A stretch of 64,000 bases of DNA from Rahnella victoriana (GCF_004330295.1 NZ_SJOJ01000023.1:24396-88395); one strand, 5' to 3'; positions 17,687 to 28,840 are shown, numbered from the stretch's first letter. Notes: generated by a model from the sequence alone, not told the origin. Translations and numbers: made by a program.

Positions 17687-18874
17687 ATGAACACAGAAGG
17701 TTTACTCGCCGCCCGTATGGTCAGGCTCAAAAGTTCAGCCATCCGGGAATTGCTGAAACACAGCAAGATGGAAGGCGTTATTTCGCTGGCGGGTGGTATT
17801 CCTTCTTCGGCGCTTTTTGATTTCGACGGTCTGCGTGAAGCCACCCAACTGGCGATTACCGAACAACCGGAACACGCATTCCAGTATGGTCTGACCGAAG
17901 GCAGTTATACGCTGCGTGAGCGTATTGCTGAGCTTTGTCAGCAACGTGGCGTGGTCGCAAGCCCGGACGATATCGTGGTCACCGCAGGCTCTCAGCAGGC
18001 GCTGGATCTGGTGATGCGCGCTGTGGTGAACCCGGATGACGTTTTCGTGGTGGAACGCCCGACCTATCTGGCGGCGTTACAGACGCTGGAACTGGCCGAA
18101 GCCAAACTGCTGTCCGTCGGTTCTGACGGCGACGGCATGATTGTCGACGAACTGGCGGAACTGCTGAAAACGCAGAAAATCAAAGGCGTGTATCTGGTGC
18201 CCACGTTCGGCAACCCGAGCGGTGTGACCCTGAGCCGCGCCCGTCGTGAGCAACTGGTGAAACTGGCGGCAGAGCATGAATTCCTGATCGTCGAAGATGA
18301 CCCGTACGGCGAACTGCGATTCACCGATGAACGCCAGCCGACGCTGTTCGAGCTGTCGAAGGCGCTGTTCGGTCACGCGGAGAACATCATCTACACCTCG
18401 ACGTTCTCCAAAATTCTGGCACCGGGCCTGCGTCTGGGCTGGGTAATTATGCCTGACTGGTTGCTGCATAAAGTCGCCATCATCAAACAGGCTGCGGATC
18501 TGCACGCCAGCGCGCTGTCGCAGACTATCGCGGAATACTATCTCGGTCTGGGCCGTCTGCCGAAGCAGATCGAAACCATCCGTGCGGCGTACAAAAAGAA
18601 ATGTCAGATCATGGCCGGACTGCTGGAAAGCGAACTGGGAGACGTACTGACCTTTGAATACCCGAAAGGCGGTATGTTCCTGTGGGCGCGCTTCCGCGAA
18701 CCGCGTAACTGCGCGGAGTGGATGAAAAAGACGCTGGAGCAGGGCGTGGTGTTTGTGCCGGGCGAATTCTTCTATGCCGATAATCCGGATCACTCGACCT
18801 TCCGTCTGTCCTTCGCCACCGCGACGGAAGAACAAATGCACGAGGCGGTCGCCCGTCTGAAACGCGCACTGTAA
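17687..18874 (+). CDS. PLP-dependent class I/II aminotransferase
   Basis: 395 aa fold-type I aminotransferase. The PLP-binding features are TAGSQQALDLV, PTFGNPSGVTLS (Asn for the cofactor ring), the Asp in IVEDDPYGELRF, the Schiff-base Lys in STFSKILAPGLRLGW and the C-terminal substrate Arg in FRLSFA. It resembles the 2-aminoadipate/aromatic/branched-chain transaminase group (LysN- or ARO8-like) and lacks the GntR domain of MocR regulators. Substrate cannot be told from sequence. Placement after the liv operon fits an amino-acid role, but it sits between two terminators, so it is its own unit. No equivalent lies at this position in E. coli. Confidence 0.88.
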   Translation: MNTEGLLAARMVRLKSSAIRELLKHSKMEGVISLAGGIPSSALFDFDGLREATQLAITEQPEHAFQYGLTEGSYTLRERIAELCQQRGVVASPDDIVVTAGSQQALDLVMRAVVNPDDVFVVERPTYLAALQTLELAEAKLLSVGSDGDGMIVDELAELLKTQKIKGVYLVPTFGNPSGVTLSRARREQLVKLAAEHEFLIVEDDPYGELRFTDERQPTLFELSKALFGHAENIIYTSTFSKILAPGLRLGWVIMPDWLLHKVAIIKQAADLHASALSQTIAEYYLGLGRLPKQIETIRAAYKKKCQIMAGLLESELGDVLTFEYPKGGMFLWARFREPRNCAEWMKKTLEQGVVFVPGEFFYADNPDHSTFRLSFATATEEQMHEAVARLKRAL

Positions 18875-18896
18875 TTCCTCTTTTTCGTCTTCCCTG

Positions 18897-18930
18897 AGGC
18901 GCATCGTTAACCCGATGCGCCTTATTTTTT
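18897..18930 (+). terminator. Aminotransferase gene terminator
   Basis: 10-bp stem AGGCGCATCG/CGATGCGCCT with a 6-nt loop and the tail TATTTTTT. Confidence 0.88.
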
Positions 18931-18961
18931 GCCATCTGTTCGTCACCTGCACTTCATGCTG

Positions 18962-19014
18962 CTGTCACTTCATTGTCATTTAACGGTTATTTTTCTGTCA
19001 TTTAGCCGTGTCAT
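18962..19014 (+). promoter_or_regulatory. Pho box(es) upstream of ugpB
   Basis: CTGTCAC-4 nt-TTGTCAT (18962-18979) is a good PhoB box: two CTGTCAT-like 7-mers spaced 11 bp. A second pair, CTGTCAT (18995-19001) and GTGTCAT (19008-19014), follows with looser 13-bp spacing. This fits the known PhoB control of ugp in E. coli under phosphate starvation. Confidence 0.75.
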
Positions 19015-19095
19015 TTTACCAGCGATTAAAAACGTTTCTTAACATCCATTATTTCTCTGCACTTGCAGCACACCAGCAGAATTCAGGAGACAGGC

Positions 19096-20409
19096 ATGTT
19101 CATCAACCTCAAAAAAACGGTCATCGGCACCGCGCTGACGCTGGCTTTCAGCGCCAATGCATTCGCTGTGACAGAAATTCCTTTCTGGCACTCAATGGAC
19201 GGCGAATTAGGCAAAGAAGTGAACTCGCTGGCCGACCGTTTTAACCAGACGCACCCTGATGTCAAAATCGTGCCTGTCTATAAAGGCAAATACGACGAAA
19301 GTCTGGCGGCCGGTATCGCGGCATACCGTACCGGTAATGCTCCGGCGATTTTGCAGGTTTACGAAGTGGGCACCGCGACCATGATGGCCAGCAAAGCCAT
19401 CAAACCGGTTAACGAAGTGTTCAGCGATGCAGGCATTAAAGAAGACGTTTCTCAGTTTGTGCCGACCGTTTCCGGTTATTACTCCGATTCCAAAGGCCGT
19501 CTGCTGTCGCAGCCTTTCAACAGCTCCACGCCGGTGCTGTATTACAACAAAGATGCCTTTAAGAAAGCCGGTCTTAACCCGGATCAGCCGCCAAAAACCT
19601 GGCAGGACATGGCCGCGTACACCGAGAAACTGCGTGAAGCGGGCATGAAATGTGGTTACGCCAGCGGCTGGCAGGGTTGGATCCAGATTGAGAACTTCAG
19701 CGCCTGGCACGGTCTGCCGATCGCCACCAAAAACAACGGTTTCGATGGCACAGATGCGGTACTGGAATTCAATAAACCTGAGCAAATCAAGCACATTCAG
19801 ATGCTGGAAGACATGAACAAAAAAGGTGATTTCACCTATTTTGGTCGTAAAGATGAATCCACTGCCAAGTTTTACAACGGCGATTGTGCGATGACCACCG
19901 CGTCTTCCGGTTCGCTGGCGGATATCCGTCAGTATTCCAAATTCAACTACGGCGTAGGCATGATGCCTTACGACGCGGACATCAAAGGCGCGCCACAAAA
20001 CGCCATCATCGGCGGTGCAAGCCTGTGGGTGATGAACGGCAAAGACAAAGACACCTACAAAGGCGTTGCCGAATTCCTGCAATTCCTGACCACGCCGGAA
20101 ATCGCCGCCGAATGGCACCAGAAAACCGGTTATCTGCCGGTCACCACGGCAGCGTATGAGCTGACCAAAAAAGACGGCTTCTACGAGAAAAACCCGGGTT
20201 CTGACGTTGCTACCCGCCAGATGCTGAACAAGCCACCGTTACCGTTCACCAAAGGTCTGCGTCTGGGCAACATGCCGCAGATCCGTACCATCGTGGATGA
20301 AGAACTGGAGAGCGTGTGGAGCGGCAAGAAAACGGCTAAAGAAGCGTTAGACACTGCAGTACAGCGCGGGAATTTGTTACTCCGTCGCTTCGAAGCTTCT
20401 ACTAAGTAA
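19096..20409 (+). CDS. ugpB: sn-glycerol-3-phosphate binding protein UgpB
   Basis: 437 aa periplasmic binding protein (E. coli 438 aa). The signal peptide ends LAFSANAFA. Family landmarks are [42 protein letters not shown] in part, and the C-terminal [15 protein letters not shown]. It binds glycerol-3-phosphate and glycerophosphodiesters for UgpAEC. The ATG at 19096 is chosen because AGGAGA precedes it and it starts the signal peptide; the frame extends 33 bases further upstream. First gene of ugpBAECQ, after a Pho box. Confidence 0.96.
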   Translation: MFINLKKTVIGTALTLAFSANAFAVTEIPFWHSMDGELGKEVNSLADRFNQTHPDVKIVPVYKGKYDESLAAGIAAYRTGNAPAILQVYEVGTATMMASKAIKPVNEVFSDAGIKEDVSQFVPTVSGYYSDSKGRLLSQPFNSSTPVLYYNKDAFKKAGLNPDQPPKTWQDMAAYTEKLREAGMKCGYASGWQGWIQIENFSAWHGLPIATKNNGFDGTDAVLEFNKPEQIKHIQMLEDMNKKGDFTYFGRKDESTAKFYNGDCAMTTASSGSLADIRQYSKFNYGVGMMPYDADIKGAPQNAIIGGASLWVMNGKDKDTYKGVAEFLQFLTTPEIAAEWHQKTGYLPVTTAAYELTKKDGFYEKNPGSDVATRQMLNKPPLPFTKGLRLGNMPQIRTIVDEELESVWSGKKTAKEALDTAVQRGNLLLRRFEASTK

Positions 20410-20418
20410 TCCCGTTTT

Positions 20419-20518
20419 GCTCCCTCCCCTGCGAAGGGGAGGGCTGGGGTGGGGTATCAAAGACAACTCAGTCGCTTGCCAAACCCCCTCCCAACCTCCC
20501 CCTTCGCAGGGGGAGGAG
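20419..20518. repeat. 100-bp GC-rich inverted-repeat element, copy 2
   Basis: Starts 9 bases after the ugpB stop and ends 73 bases before ugpA. It has the same size and arms as copy 1 (13721-13820): 39-bp left arm, unrelated 23-bp centre, 38-bp right arm. The conserved arms and variable centre imply a mobile or recombining element rather than duplicated flanking DNA. A cluster of stable GC-rich hairpins here, between a highly needed binding protein and its permeases, resembles the REP elements between malE and malF that adjust mRNA levels. Confidence 0.85.
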
Positions 20519-20591
20519 CCAAAAGCTAAATTCAAAACCAACCTGGTTTGCTCCCTTTCGGGGAGTCTTTTATATCAACGAGTAAACCATC

Positions 20592-21479
20592 ATGAGTTCA
20601 CACCGTCCCGGTTTTGGTTGCAGCTGGTTGCCCTACGCGCTGGTGTTGCCGCAGCTGTTAATCACCGCGATATTTTTCCTGTGGCCTGCCGGTCAGGCAT
20701 TGTGGTATTCGGTGCAGACGCTGGATCCGTTCGGCTTATCCAGCGAGTTTGCCGGTCTGACTAACTTCACGCAGCTGTTTCAGGATCCGTACTATCTCGA
20801 CTCTTTCTACACCACGCTGAAATTCAGCTTTATGGTGGCCTTTATCGGGCTGGCGGTTTCGCTGTTTTTCGCGGCGCTGGTCGATCATGTGGTACGCGGC
20901 AGCCGGATTTATCAGACGCTGATGATCCTGCCTTACGCCGTTGCGCCTGCGGTGGCCGCCGTCTTGTGGATGTTCCTGTTCAGCCCCGGTCTGGGCCTGA
21001 TCACCCATTTCTTAGGCTCGATGGGCTACAACTGGAACCACGCGCAAAACAGCGGTCAGGCGATGTTCCTGGTGGTGCTGGCGTCGGTCTGGAAGCAAAT
21101 CAGTTACAACTTCCTGTTCTTTCTCGCGGCGTTGCAGTCGATCCCCAAATCACTGGTAGAAGCGGCGGCTATTGACGGGGCAGGCCCGATACGACGCTTC
21201 TTCCATCTGGTGCTGCCGCTGATTTCACCGGTGAGCTTCTTCCTGCTGGTGGTCAATCTGGTTTACGCCTTCTTTGATACCTTCCCGGTGATTGATGCCG
21301 CGACAGCCGGTGGCCCGGTGCAGGCGACTACCACGCTTATCTACAAAGTGTATCGCGAAGGTTTTGCCGGTCTGGACCTGTCCAGTTCCGCCGCGCAGTC
21401 CGTGATCCTGATGATGCTGGTGATCGGCCTGACGTTCATTCAGTTCCGTTTCGTCGAACGTAAGGTGCGTTACCAATGA
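20592..21479 (+). CDS. ugpA: Glycerol-3-phosphate permease UgpA
   Basis: 295 aa, identical in length to E. coli UgpA, with six membrane segments and the permease coupling motif [22 protein letters not shown]. Pairs with UgpE. Its reading frame ends 4 bases into ugpE (ATGA overlap). Confidence 0.96.
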   Translation: MSSHRPGFGCSWLPYALVLPQLLITAIFFLWPAGQALWYSVQTLDPFGLSSEFAGLTNFTQLFQDPYYLDSFYTTLKFSFMVAFIGLAVSLFFAALVDHVVRGSRIYQTLMILPYAVAPAVAAVLWMFLFSPGLGLITHFLGSMGYNWNHAQNSGQAMFLVVLASVWKQISYNFLFFLAALQSIPKSLVEAAAIDGAGPIRRFFHLVLPLISPVSFFLLVVNLVYAFFDTFPVIDAATAGGPVQATTTLIYKVYREGFAGLDLSSSAAQSVILMMLVIGLTFIQFRFVERKVRYQ

Positions 21480-22321
21480 TTGAAAACCGCAGAGGGCTGG
21501 ATATCTTCAGCCACATCATGCTGCTGCTCGGCGTGCTGGTGATTTTATTCCCGCTGTACGTCGCGTTTGTGGCGGCTTCGCTGGATAACACACAGATTTT
21601 TGATGTGCCGATGACGCTGATCCCCGGCACGCATTTGTGGGAAAACATCAGCACCATCTGGACGCAGGGCGCAGGCAACAACAGCCCGGCGTTTGGTCGT
21701 TTGCTGATCAACAGCTTCATCATGGCGATGGTGATCACCGTCGGTAAGATTTCGGTGTCGATGCTCTCGGCTTACGCGATTGTCTATTTCCGTTTTCCGC
21801 TGCGTAACCTGTTCTTCTGGCTGATTTTTATGACGCTGATGCTGCCGGTGGAAGTGCGTATTTTCCCAACCGTACAGGTGATCGCCAATCTGCATATGCT
21901 CGACAGCTACACCGGCCTGACGTTGCCGCTGATGGCCTCGGCGACCGCGACCTTCCTGTTCCGCCAGTTCTTTATGACCCTGCCGGATGAACTGCTGGAA
22001 GCGGCGCGTATCGACGGCGCGGGCGCGATGCGCTTCTTCTGGGACATCGTGTTGCCGCTGTCGAAAACCAATCTCGCGGCGCTGTTCGTCATCACCTTTA
22101 TTTATGGCTGGAACCAATATTTGTGGCCGATTCTGATCACCAGCGATGCCTCGATGGGGACGGCGGTGGCGGGGATTAAAAGCATGATTTCCTCCGGCGA
22201 TGGCTCGACGCAATGGAATCAGGTGATGGCGGCCATGATCCTGACCTTATTACCACCGCTGGCGGTGGTGCTTCTGATGCAGCGCTGGTTTGTGCGCGGC
22301 CTGGTAGACAGTGAGAAGTAA
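21476..22321 (+). CDS. ugpE: Glycerol-3-phosphate permease UgpE
   Basis: 281 aa with six membrane segments and the coupling motif [21 protein letters not shown]. It forms the channel with UgpA and is 5 bases before ugpC. Confidence 0.96.
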   Translation: MIENRRGLDIFSHIMLLLGVLVILFPLYVAFVAASLDNTQIFDVPMTLIPGTHLWENISTIWTQGAGNNSPAFGRLLINSFIMAMVITVGKISVSMLSAYAIVYFRFPLRNLFFWLIFMTLMLPVEVRIFPTVQVIANLHMLDSYTGLTLPLMASATATFLFRQFFMTLPDELLEAARIDGAGAMRFFWDIVLPLSKTNLAALFVITFIYGWNQYLWPILITSDASMGTAVAGIKSMISSGDGSTQWNQVMAAMILTLLPPLAVVLLMQRWFVRGLVDSEK

Positions 22322-22326
22322 CTGAA

Positions 22327-23400
22327 ATGGCAAATTTGAAATTACAGGCAGTGACCAAGTCCTACGACGGCAAAAATCAGATCATTCAAAGTATCGATCT
22401 GGACGTCGCCGACGGCGAATTCATCGTGATGGTCGGGCCTTCCGGCTGCGGAAAATCGACCCTGCTGAGAATGGTGGCGGGGCTGGAACGTACCACGTCC
22501 GGCGATATCTATATCAACGACCAGCGCGTCACCGAGCTGGAACCGAAAGACCGTGGCATCGCGATGGTGTTCCAGAACTACGCGCTGTATCCGCACATGA
22601 CCGTGTTCGACAACATGGCATATGGCCTGAAAATTCGTGGCTTCGGTAAGGCGCAGATCCTCGCCCGCGTCGAAGAAGCGGCGCGTATTCTGGAACTCGG
22701 CCCGCTGCTCAAACGCAAGCCCCGCGAGCTTTCCGGCGGTCAGCGTCAGCGCGTGGCGATGGGGCGCGCCATCGTGCGTGAACCGTCGGTATTCCTGTTC
22801 GATGAACCGCTTTCCAACCTCGACGCCAAACTGCGCGTGCAGATGCGCCTCGAGCTGCAACAACTGCACCGTCGTCTGCGCACCACCAGTTTGTACGTCA
22901 CGCACGATCAGGTCGAGGCCATGACGCTGGCCGAGCGGGTGATCGTGATGAACAAAGGCATCGCCGAGCAGATCGGGACGCCGTCGGAAGTCTACCGCCG
23001 TCCGGCCAGCCTGTTTGTCGCCAGCTTTATTGGCTCTCCGGCCATGAATCTGTTGCCCGGCCAGCTGACCACTGACGGTACGTCGCTGGTGATGGAAGGC
23101 GGATTTGAGTTGCCGCTGCCGGTTCCGCGTCCGGAATGGGGCGGTCGTGAGCTGACGATCGGTATTCGCCCTGAACATATTCATCTGACCGATGACACCC
23201 AAAACGGTATTCCGATGGTGCTGAATACGCTGGAACTGCTGGGTGCGGATAATCTGGCGCACGGCAGGCTGGCGGGCAGCGGCGTGGTGGTGCGTTTATC
23301 GCATGAAGTGTTCCCGACAGCCGGATCGCTGTTGCGCTTGGATTTCCCGGCGAAAGCGTTACACTTTTTCGATACTCACAGCGGATTACGGATGGAATGA
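22327..23400 (+). CDS. ugpC: Glycerol-3-phosphate import ATPase UgpC
   Basis: 357 aa MalK-type ATPase. Walker A is [10 protein letters not shown]-loop in [12 protein letters not shown], signature [14 protein letters not shown], Walker [15 protein letters not shown] and switch [12 protein letters not shown]. The C-terminal TOBE regulatory domain (about residues 240-357, [10 protein letters not shown]) is where phosphate inhibition is thought to act in E. coli. The end overlaps ugpQ by 4 bases. Confidence 0.96.
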   Translation: MANLKLQAVTKSYDGKNQIIQSIDLDVADGEFIVMVGPSGCGKSTLLRMVAGLERTTSGDIYINDQRVTELEPKDRGIAMVFQNYALYPHMTVFDNMAYGLKIRGFGKAQILARVEEAARILELGPLLKRKPRELSGGQRQRVAMGRAIVREPSVFLFDEPLSNLDAKLRVQMRLELQQLHRRLRTTSLYVTHDQVEAMTLAERVIVMNKGIAEQIGTPSEVYRRPASLFVASFIGSPAMNLLPGQLTTDGTSLVMEGGFELPLPVPRPEWGGRELTIGIRPEHIHLTDDTQNGIPMVLNTLELLGADNLAHGRLAGSGVVVRLSHEVFPTAGSLLRLDFPAKALHFFDTHSGLRME

Positions 23401-24143
23401 ACATGAAAGCCTGGCCCTATCCACGCATTGTGGCACACCGTGGCGGCGGCGCACTGGCGCCGGAGAATACGCTCGCAGCCATCGACACGGGCGCAAAATA
23501 CGGTCACACCATGATCGAATTTGACGCCAAACTGGCACAGGGCGGGGAAATCTTCCTGCTGCATGACGACACGCTGCAACGCACCAGCAACGGCTGGGGT
23601 GTCGCCGGGGATTTGCCGTGGGAAAAACTTCAGCAACTCGACGCCGGTGACTGGTTCGGTGCTGCGTTTAAAGGCGAGAAACTGCCGCTGCTGGCGCAGG
23701 TGGCAGAGCGTTGCGCCCGTCATCACATGATGGTGAATATCGAGATCAAACCGACCACCGGTCTGGATGAGAAAACCGGCACCGACGTCGCGCTGGCCGC
23801 CCGAGAATTATGGAAAGATCAGGCGATTCCGCCGCTGCTTTCCTCGTTTGAATTCGACGCGCTGATGGCCGCCAAAAAAGCCGCCCCGGAATTGCCACGC
23901 GGTCTGCTGATTGACGAATGGCGCGAAGACTGGAAAGCGCTGACCGACGAACTGGAATGCGTTTCGCTGCATCTCAATCATAAATTGCTCAACGCAGAAC
24001 GCGTTAAAGCCATCAAAGACGCCGGACTGCATATTCTGGTGTATACGGTGAATAATCCGGCGCGCGCCCGCGAATTACTGGGCTGGGGCGTGGACTGTAT
24101 TTGTACCGATAAGATTGATGTGATTGGACCGGATTTTACCTAG
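23397..24143 (+). CDS. ugpQ: Glycerophosphodiester phosphodiesterase UgpQ
   Basis: 248 aa cytosolic GDPD-family enzyme that cleaves glycerophosphodiesters to glycerol-3-phosphate plus alcohol. Catalytic and metal residues are in [33 protein letters not shown] and VNIEIKP. It handles diesters imported by UgpBAEC. Last gene of the operon. Confidence 0.96.
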   Translation: MNMKAWPYPRIVAHRGGGALAPENTLAAIDTGAKYGHTMIEFDAKLAQGGEIFLLHDDTLQRTSNGWGVAGDLPWEKLQQLDAGDWFGAAFKGEKLPLLAQVAERCARHHMMVNIEIKPTTGLDEKTGTDVALAARELWKDQAIPPLLSSFEFDALMAAKKAAPELPRGLLIDEWREDWKALTDELECVSLHLNHKLLNAERVKAIKDAGLHILVYTVNNPARARELLGWGVDCICTDKIDVIGPDFT

Positions 24144-24166
24144 AACATGGCGCTAAAAGTACACAA

Positions 24167-24190
24167 CAGGCGCAGTGACCACCGCGCCTG
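24167..24190. terminator. Hairpin between ugpQ and yhhA
   Basis: CAGGCGC/GCGCCTG, a 7-bp perfect stem with a 10-nt loop in the 56-base gap between convergent genes. No long T-run is present in either direction, so terminator activity is moderate at best. Confidence 0.5.
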
Positions 24191-24199
24191 AAAGATTAA

Positions 24200-24502
24200 C
24201 TAAGGTGTCTGATTCAATTTCTGGCCCAGCGTCTGGTTATTTTGCTGGATCTGCAAACGCTGCTGATTGCTCTGGATTTGCGACTTCAGCTTGAGTTGTT
24301 GCTGTTGCTGACTGTTACGCAGATCCTGCTCCTGCTGACGTTTCTGCATCTGCTGATTGTTTTGCTGTTGCTGCTGCATACGCTGTTGCGACGGGTTGGT
24401 CAGCAGCGGATCGTTAGGATTCGGTACCTTTTCGGCGGCGCTGGCGGTTTGCACGGCAAACAGCAATGGCAGCGCGGCGAGCATTCCATATAAACATTTC
24501 AT
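24200..24502 (-). CDS. yhhA: DUF2756 periplasmic protein YhhA
   Basis: 100 aa. The signal peptide is cleaved near AVQTASAA. The mature part is low-complexity and glutamine-rich (about 30 Gln, with QQQQ runs and PSQQRM), predicted largely helical. The function is unknown. The start at 24502 is chosen because a GGAGG site precedes it; the frame runs 15 bases further. Convergent with ugpQ as in E. coli, though shorter than E. coli YhhA (146 aa), a difference expected in Gln-rich repeats. Confidence 0.82.
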   Translation of the reverse strand: MKCLYGMLAALPLLFAVQTASAAEKVPNPNDPLLTNPSQQRMQQQQQNNQQMQKRQQEQDLRNSQQQQQLKLKSQIQSNQQRLQIQQNNQTLGQKLNQTP

Positions 24503-24715
24503 CAGGTCATCCTCCATTTACAGTCATCGTTTAAGTGTATGCCATCCCGGCGGCGGGCGTGTCATTTGAGCGCACGATTCCCTCAAAGCGTGGCGTGGCT
24601 CTCGTTTGCTCTATAATTGAACAGACGTCAACCACCTTCACCCGTCGCGGTTTCCCTCATTCCGTTACAATCGTGCATCTTTCACACTTTTCACTGACAA
24701 ACAGGGCGAACTGCC

Positions 24716-25615
24716 GTGCCTTTACTTATTATCACCACCATTTTGTGGGCCTTCTCCTTCAGCCTGATCGGCGTCTATCTGGCCGGACAGGTCGACAGCG
24801 TGTTTTCCGTGCTGGTCCGTTTAGGGCTGGCGGCGCTGGTCTTTCTGCCTTTCCTGCGCTGGAAAGGCCATCAGCTCACCACCATTTTGCTGTATATGGC
24901 GGTCGGGGCGATGCAGCTTGGGATCATGTATCTCATCAGCTTCGAGGCGTATCTCTACCTGTCGGTACCGGAATTCCTGTTGTTCACGGTGATGACGCCG
25001 CTGTATGTCACGCTGATTTATGACCTGATCAGTGGCCGCAAAATCCGCATTGGCTATGCGCTCAGCGCCCTGCTGGCGGTGGCCGGAGCAGCGATTATCC
25101 GTTACGACCATATCAGCGAACACTTCATCATTGGCTTGCTGCTGGTGCAGGCGGCAAATATCTGTTTTGCCATCGGGCAGGTGGGCTACAAACGACTGAT
25201 GGAAACCCGGCCGATGCCGCAGCACACGGCGTTTTCCTGGTTCTATCTTGGCGCGCTGCTGTGTGCCGTCGTGGCGTGGTTCCTGTGGGGCAATCCGCAG
25301 AAACTGCCGACCACGAATTTACAGTGGGGCATTCTGGTGTGGCTGGGGATCGGCGCTTCCGGGCTGGGATATTTCATGTGGAACTACGGGGCGACGCAGG
25401 TTGATGCGGGAACGCTGGGGATTATGAATAACTTTCACGTCCCGGCCGGGCTGCTGGTGAATCTGGCGATCTGGCAACAGCAGCCGCACTGGCCGAGCTT
25501 TATCATCGGTGCGGCCGTGATTATGTCCTCACTGTGGGTACACCGGCGTTGGGTCGTGCCGCGTCGCGAACAAACGGCAGATGATCGCACGCGTGCTGCC
25601 GCGCCGAACGAATAA
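24716..25615 (+). CDS. yigM: EamA/DMT family transporter YigM
   Basis: 299 aa with ten membrane segments in two EamA repeats, the same length as E. coli YigM, which imports biotin. Conserved stretches are [23 protein letters not shown] in part, [33 protein letters not shown] and [15 protein letters not shown]. The start is a GTG with a weak upstream purine-rich site (AGGGCGAA). The 3' end overlaps the convergent metR by 95 bases. Confidence 0.88.
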   Translation: MPLLIITTILWAFSFSLIGVYLAGQVDSVFSVLVRLGLAALVFLPFLRWKGHQLTTILLYMAVGAMQLGIMYLISFEAYLYLSVPEFLLFTVMTPLYVTLIYDLISGRKIRIGYALSALLAVAGAAIIRYDHISEHFIIGLLLVQAANICFAIGQVGYKRLMETRPMPQHTAFSWFYLGALLCAVVAWFLWGNPQKLPTTNLQWGILVWLGIGASGLGYFMWNYGATQVDAGTLGIMNNFHVPAGLLVNLAIWQQQPHWPSFIIGAAVIMSSLWVHRRWVVPRREQTADDRTRAAAPNE

Positions 25616-26456
25616 AGGCTTCGGTCACCGGCTGACGCTGTTCGCCGTCACGCACGGCAGCGTACAGGCGGCTCCATAAGCCATCGCCCAGGGTTTTGGT
25701 CACCACCAGACCCTGGCGCTCAAAACTCTCTACGACCCAGTGCGGTAACGCCGCAATACCCATTCTCGCCGACACCATCTGAATCAATAACAACGTGTTA
25801 TCGACACTTTTCAGTGACGGGCTGACCCCTGCCGGTTGCAGAAAATGACGCCAGATATCCAGACGCTGACGCTGTACCGGATAAATCATCAGCGTTTCTG
25901 TGCTGAGGTCTTCCGGCGTGATCACCGTTTTGGCCGCCAGCGGATGGTCCGGAGCCAGCACCAGACGCACTTCAAAATCGAACATCGGCGAATAATGCAA
26001 ACCGCTGCGCGGCAGGATGTCGGAGGTTAATACGATGTCCAGCTCGCCCTGTTGCAGCGCGGGCTGCGGGTCGAAGGTCACGCCGGATTTGAAATCCATC
26101 ATCACCTGCGGCCAGTTCTGATGGAAGTTATCCAGCGCGGGCGTCAGCCACTGAATACAGCTGTGACATTCAATCGCGATGCGCAGTGAAGTCTGGTGCG
26201 GCTCGTTGCAGGCCTGTAACGCCTGCTGGATTTGCGGCAGCACCTGTTCAGCCAGATTCAGCATGATTTCGCCCTGCGGGGTAAAACGCAAAGGCTGACT
26301 TTTTCGCACGAACAACCTGAAACCGAGGCGTTGCTCAAGGTCACTGAACTGGTGCGACAGGGCCGATTGTGTCTGATGAAGCTGCGAGGCGGCTGCGGCC
26401 AGTGACCCGGTGTTGCGCAGTGCTTGCAACGTTCGCAGGTGTTTCAGTTCGATCAT
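25521..26456 (-). CDS. metR: LysR-type methionine regulator MetR
   Basis: 311 aa. The N-terminal winged helix-turn-helix is [18 protein letters not shown] with [17 protein letters not shown], followed by the effector domain that senses homocysteine ([17 protein letters not shown]). MetR activates metE and other methionine genes. It is divergent from metE as in E. coli. The last 31 codons are shared, antisense, with the end of yigM. Confidence 0.96.
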   Translation of the reverse strand: MIELKHLRTLQALRNTGSLAAAASQLHQTQSALSHQFSDLEQRLGFRLFVRKSQPLRFTPQGEIMLNLAEQVLPQIQQALQACNEPHQTSLRIAIECHSCIQWLTPALDNFHQNWPQVMMDFKSGVTFDPQPALQQGELDIVLTSDILPRSGLHYSPMFDFEVRLVLAPDHPLAAKTVITPEDLSTETLMIYPVQRQRLDIWRHFLQPAGVSPSLKSVDNTLLLIQMVSARMGIAALPHWVVESFERQGLVVTKTLGDGLWSRLYAAVRDGEQRQPVTEAFIRSARQHACDHLPFVRDAARPNAGVPTVRT

Positions 26457-26560
26457 GAGAGTCCTTCACTGTGTCATGAATAATTTGCGCTTGTGGAATA
26501 TACAGTACCTGCGGATTATGGATGTGTAAACATCTGGATGGCTAAACAGGAATTAAAAAG
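26457..26560. promoter_or_regulatory. metR-metE divergent control region
   Basis: 104 bp between divergent genes. Two adjacent 8-mers at 26528-26543 (AAACATCT, GGATGGCT) match the MetJ met-box AGACGTCT at 6 and 5 of 8 positions, and overlap the small palindrome GATGTGTAAACATC. MetJ tandem boxes and MetR sites are known here in E. coli. No perfect MetR motif (TGAA-5-TTCA) was found, so the assignment is tentative. Confidence 0.4.
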
Positions 26561-28840
26561 ATGACGATACTAAATCACACTCTGGGTTTTCCACGCGTTG
26601 GTCTGCGTCGTGAACTTAAAAAAGCACAAGAAAGCTACTGGGCAGGCAATTCCACTCAGGAAGAACTGCTGGCAACCGGACGTGAACTGCGCGCCCGTCA
26701 CTGGAAGCAACAGGCTGAAGCAGGCGTGGATTTGGTGCCGGTGGGCGATTTCGCCTGGTACGATCACGTACTCACCACCAGCCTGTTACTGGGAAACGTG
26801 CCCGCACGTCACCAGAATGCCGACGGCTCTGTTGATCTCGATACCTTATTCCGTCTTGGCCGTGGCCGCGCACCGACCGGTAAACCGGCTGCCGCTGCGG
26901 AAATGACAAAATGGTTTAACACCAACTATCACTATATGGTGCCGGAGTTTGTCAAAGGGCAGAAATTCAAACTGAGCTGGACACAACTGCTGGAAGAAGT
27001 GGACGAAGCGCTGGCGCTCGGCCACAAAGTAAAACCGGTTCTGCTGGGGCCGCTGACCTATCTGTGGCTCGGCAAAGTGAAAGGCGAACAGTTTGACCGT
27101 CTTTCCCTGCTCAACGACATTCTGCCGGTCTACCAGCAGGTGCTGGCTGAACTGGCAAAACGTGATATCGAATGGGTGCAGATTGATGAACCGGCTCTGG
27201 TGCTGGAACTGCCGCAGGAGTGGCTGGATGCGTATAAACCGGCTTATACCGCGCTGGAACAGAGCAAAACCAAACTGCTGCTGACCACTTATTTCGACAG
27301 CGTCGGGCATAACCTCGACACTATCCGTCAGTTGCCGGTACAGGGGCTGCACATTGACGCCGTCGCCGGTCGCGATGACCTGCAAACCGTCATCAGTAAA
27401 CTGCCTGAAGACTGGCTGATTTCTCTGGGTGTCATCAATGGCCGTAACGTCTGGCGCGCCGATCTGAGCACCTGGTTTGACCGCCTGAAACCGCTGGCGG
27501 CGGGGCGCAATATCTGGATCGGCAGCTCCTGTTCGCTGCTGCACAGCCCGATCGACTTAAGCGTCGAAAACCGTCTGGATGAGGAAGTGAAAAGCTGGTT
27601 CGCCTTCGCCCTGCAAAAATGTGCAGAACTGGCATTGCTGACCTCGGCACTGAACAATCCGACCGCTGAAGCGCAGCAAAAACTGGCGGAGTACAGCGCG
27701 CCAATCCGCGCCCGCCGTGAATCTGCCCGTGTGAACAATCCGGCGGTCGGTAAACGCGTGGCGGCAATCACTGCCGCAGATATTGAACGCCCGAATGTTT
27801 ACACCGAACGCGCCAAAGCGCAGCGCGCCCGTTTCAACCTGCCAGCCTGGCCGACGACCACCATCGGTTCATTCCCGCAAACCACCGAAATCCGTGGTCT
27901 GCGTCTGGACTTCAAACAGGGTCGTCTGGACAACACCAGATACCGTACCGGCATCAGCGAGCACATCAAACAAGCCATTAAAGAACAGGAACGTCTGGGT
28001 ATCGACGTGCTGGTTCACGGCGAAGCTGAACGTAACGACATGGTGGAATATTTCGGCGAACATCTGGACGGTTTTGTGTTCACGCAAAACGGTTGGGTAC
28101 AAAGCTACGGTTCACGTTGCGTAAAACCGCCGGTGATTATCGGCGACGTCAGCCGTCCGCAGGCCATCACCGTTGAGTGGGCGAAGTACGCGCAGTCGCT
28201 GACTGAAAAACCGGTGAAAGGCATGCTGACCGGTCCGCTGACCATTCTCTGCTGGTCCTTCCCGCGTGAAGATGTCAGCCGTGAAACCATCGCCAGACAA
28301 ATTGCGCTGGCGCTGCGCGACGAAGTGGAAGATCTGGAAAAAGCCGGTATCGGTATTATCCAGATTGATGAACCGGCACTGCGCGAGGGCCTGCCATTGC
28401 GCCGGTCTGAGTGGAACGCCTACCTGCGCTGGGCCGTGGATGCGTTCAAACTGAATGCGGCGATTGCCCGCGATGACACGCAGATCCACACCCACATGTG
28501 TTACTGCGAATTCAACGACATCATGGACTCGATTGCCGCGCTGGACGCGGATGTGATCACCATCGAAACCTCACGCTCCGATATGGACCTGCTGGAGTCG
28601 TTCAAAGACTTCGAGTATCCGAACGAAATCGGGCCGGGCGTGTATGACATTCACTCACCGAATGTACCCAGCGTGGAATGGATTGAAGACCTGCTGCGTA
28701 AAGCGGCGGATCGTATTCCGGCAGAACGCCTGTGGGTGAACCCGGACTGCGGCCTGAAAACCCGTGGCTGGCCGGAAACCCGCGAGTCGCTGGAAAACAT
28801 GGTGAAAGCCGCCAGGCGCCTGCGCGCTGAGAAAGCCTGA
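26561..28840 (+). CDS. metE: Cobalamin-independent methionine synthase MetE
   Basis: 759 aa. Transfers methyl from 5-methyltetrahydropteroyl-triglutamate to homocysteine. It has two TIM-barrel halves. The C-terminal catalytic half shows zinc ligands in HTHMCYCEF and [11 protein letters not shown], plus [11 protein letters not shown]; the N-terminal half retains [16 protein letters not shown]. Six residues longer than the E. coli enzyme. Divergent from its activator metR, followed by a terminator. Confidence 0.97.
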   Translation: MTILNHTLGFPRVGLRRELKKAQESYWAGNSTQEELLATGRELRARHWKQQAEAGVDLVPVGDFAWYDHVLTTSLLLGNVPARHQNADGSVDLDTLFRLGRGRAPTGKPAAAAEMTKWFNTNYHYMVPEFVKGQKFKLSWTQLLEEVDEALALGHKVKPVLLGPLTYLWLGKVKGEQFDRLSLLNDILPVYQQVLAELAKRDIEWVQIDEPALVLELPQEWLDAYKPAYTALEQSKTKLLLTTYFDSVGHNLDTIRQLPVQGLHIDAVAGRDDLQTVISKLPEDWLISLGVINGRNVWRADLSTWFDRLKPLAAGRNIWIGSSCSLLHSPIDLSVENRLDEEVKSWFAFALQKCAELALLTSALNNPTAEAQQKLAEYSAPIRARRESARVNNPAVGKRVAAITAADIERPNVYTERAKAQRARFNLPAWPTTTIGSFPQTTEIRGLRLDFKQGRLDNTRYRTGISEHIKQAIKEQERLGIDVLVHGEAERNDMVEYFGEHLDGFVFTQNGWVQSYGSRCVKPPVIIGDVSRPQAITVEWAKYAQSLTEKPVKGMLTGPLTILCWSFPREDVSRETIARQIALALRDEVEDLEKAGIGIIQIDEPALREGLPLRRSEWNAYLRWAVDAFKLNAAIARDDTQIHTHMCYCEFNDIMDSIAALDADVITIETSRSDMDLLESFKDFEYPNEIGPGVYDIHSPNVPSVEWIEDLLRKAADRIPAERLWVNPDCGLKTRGWPETRESLENMVKAARRLRAEKA

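Noticed and set aside
18077..18952. 291-residue minus-strand frame opposite the aminotransferase
   Set aside because: Shadow caused by GC-rich codon bias; the plus-strand protein has all PLP motifs.
22342..23262. 306-residue minus-strand frame opposite ugpC
   Set aside because: Shadow; ugpC has intact ABC ATPase motifs.
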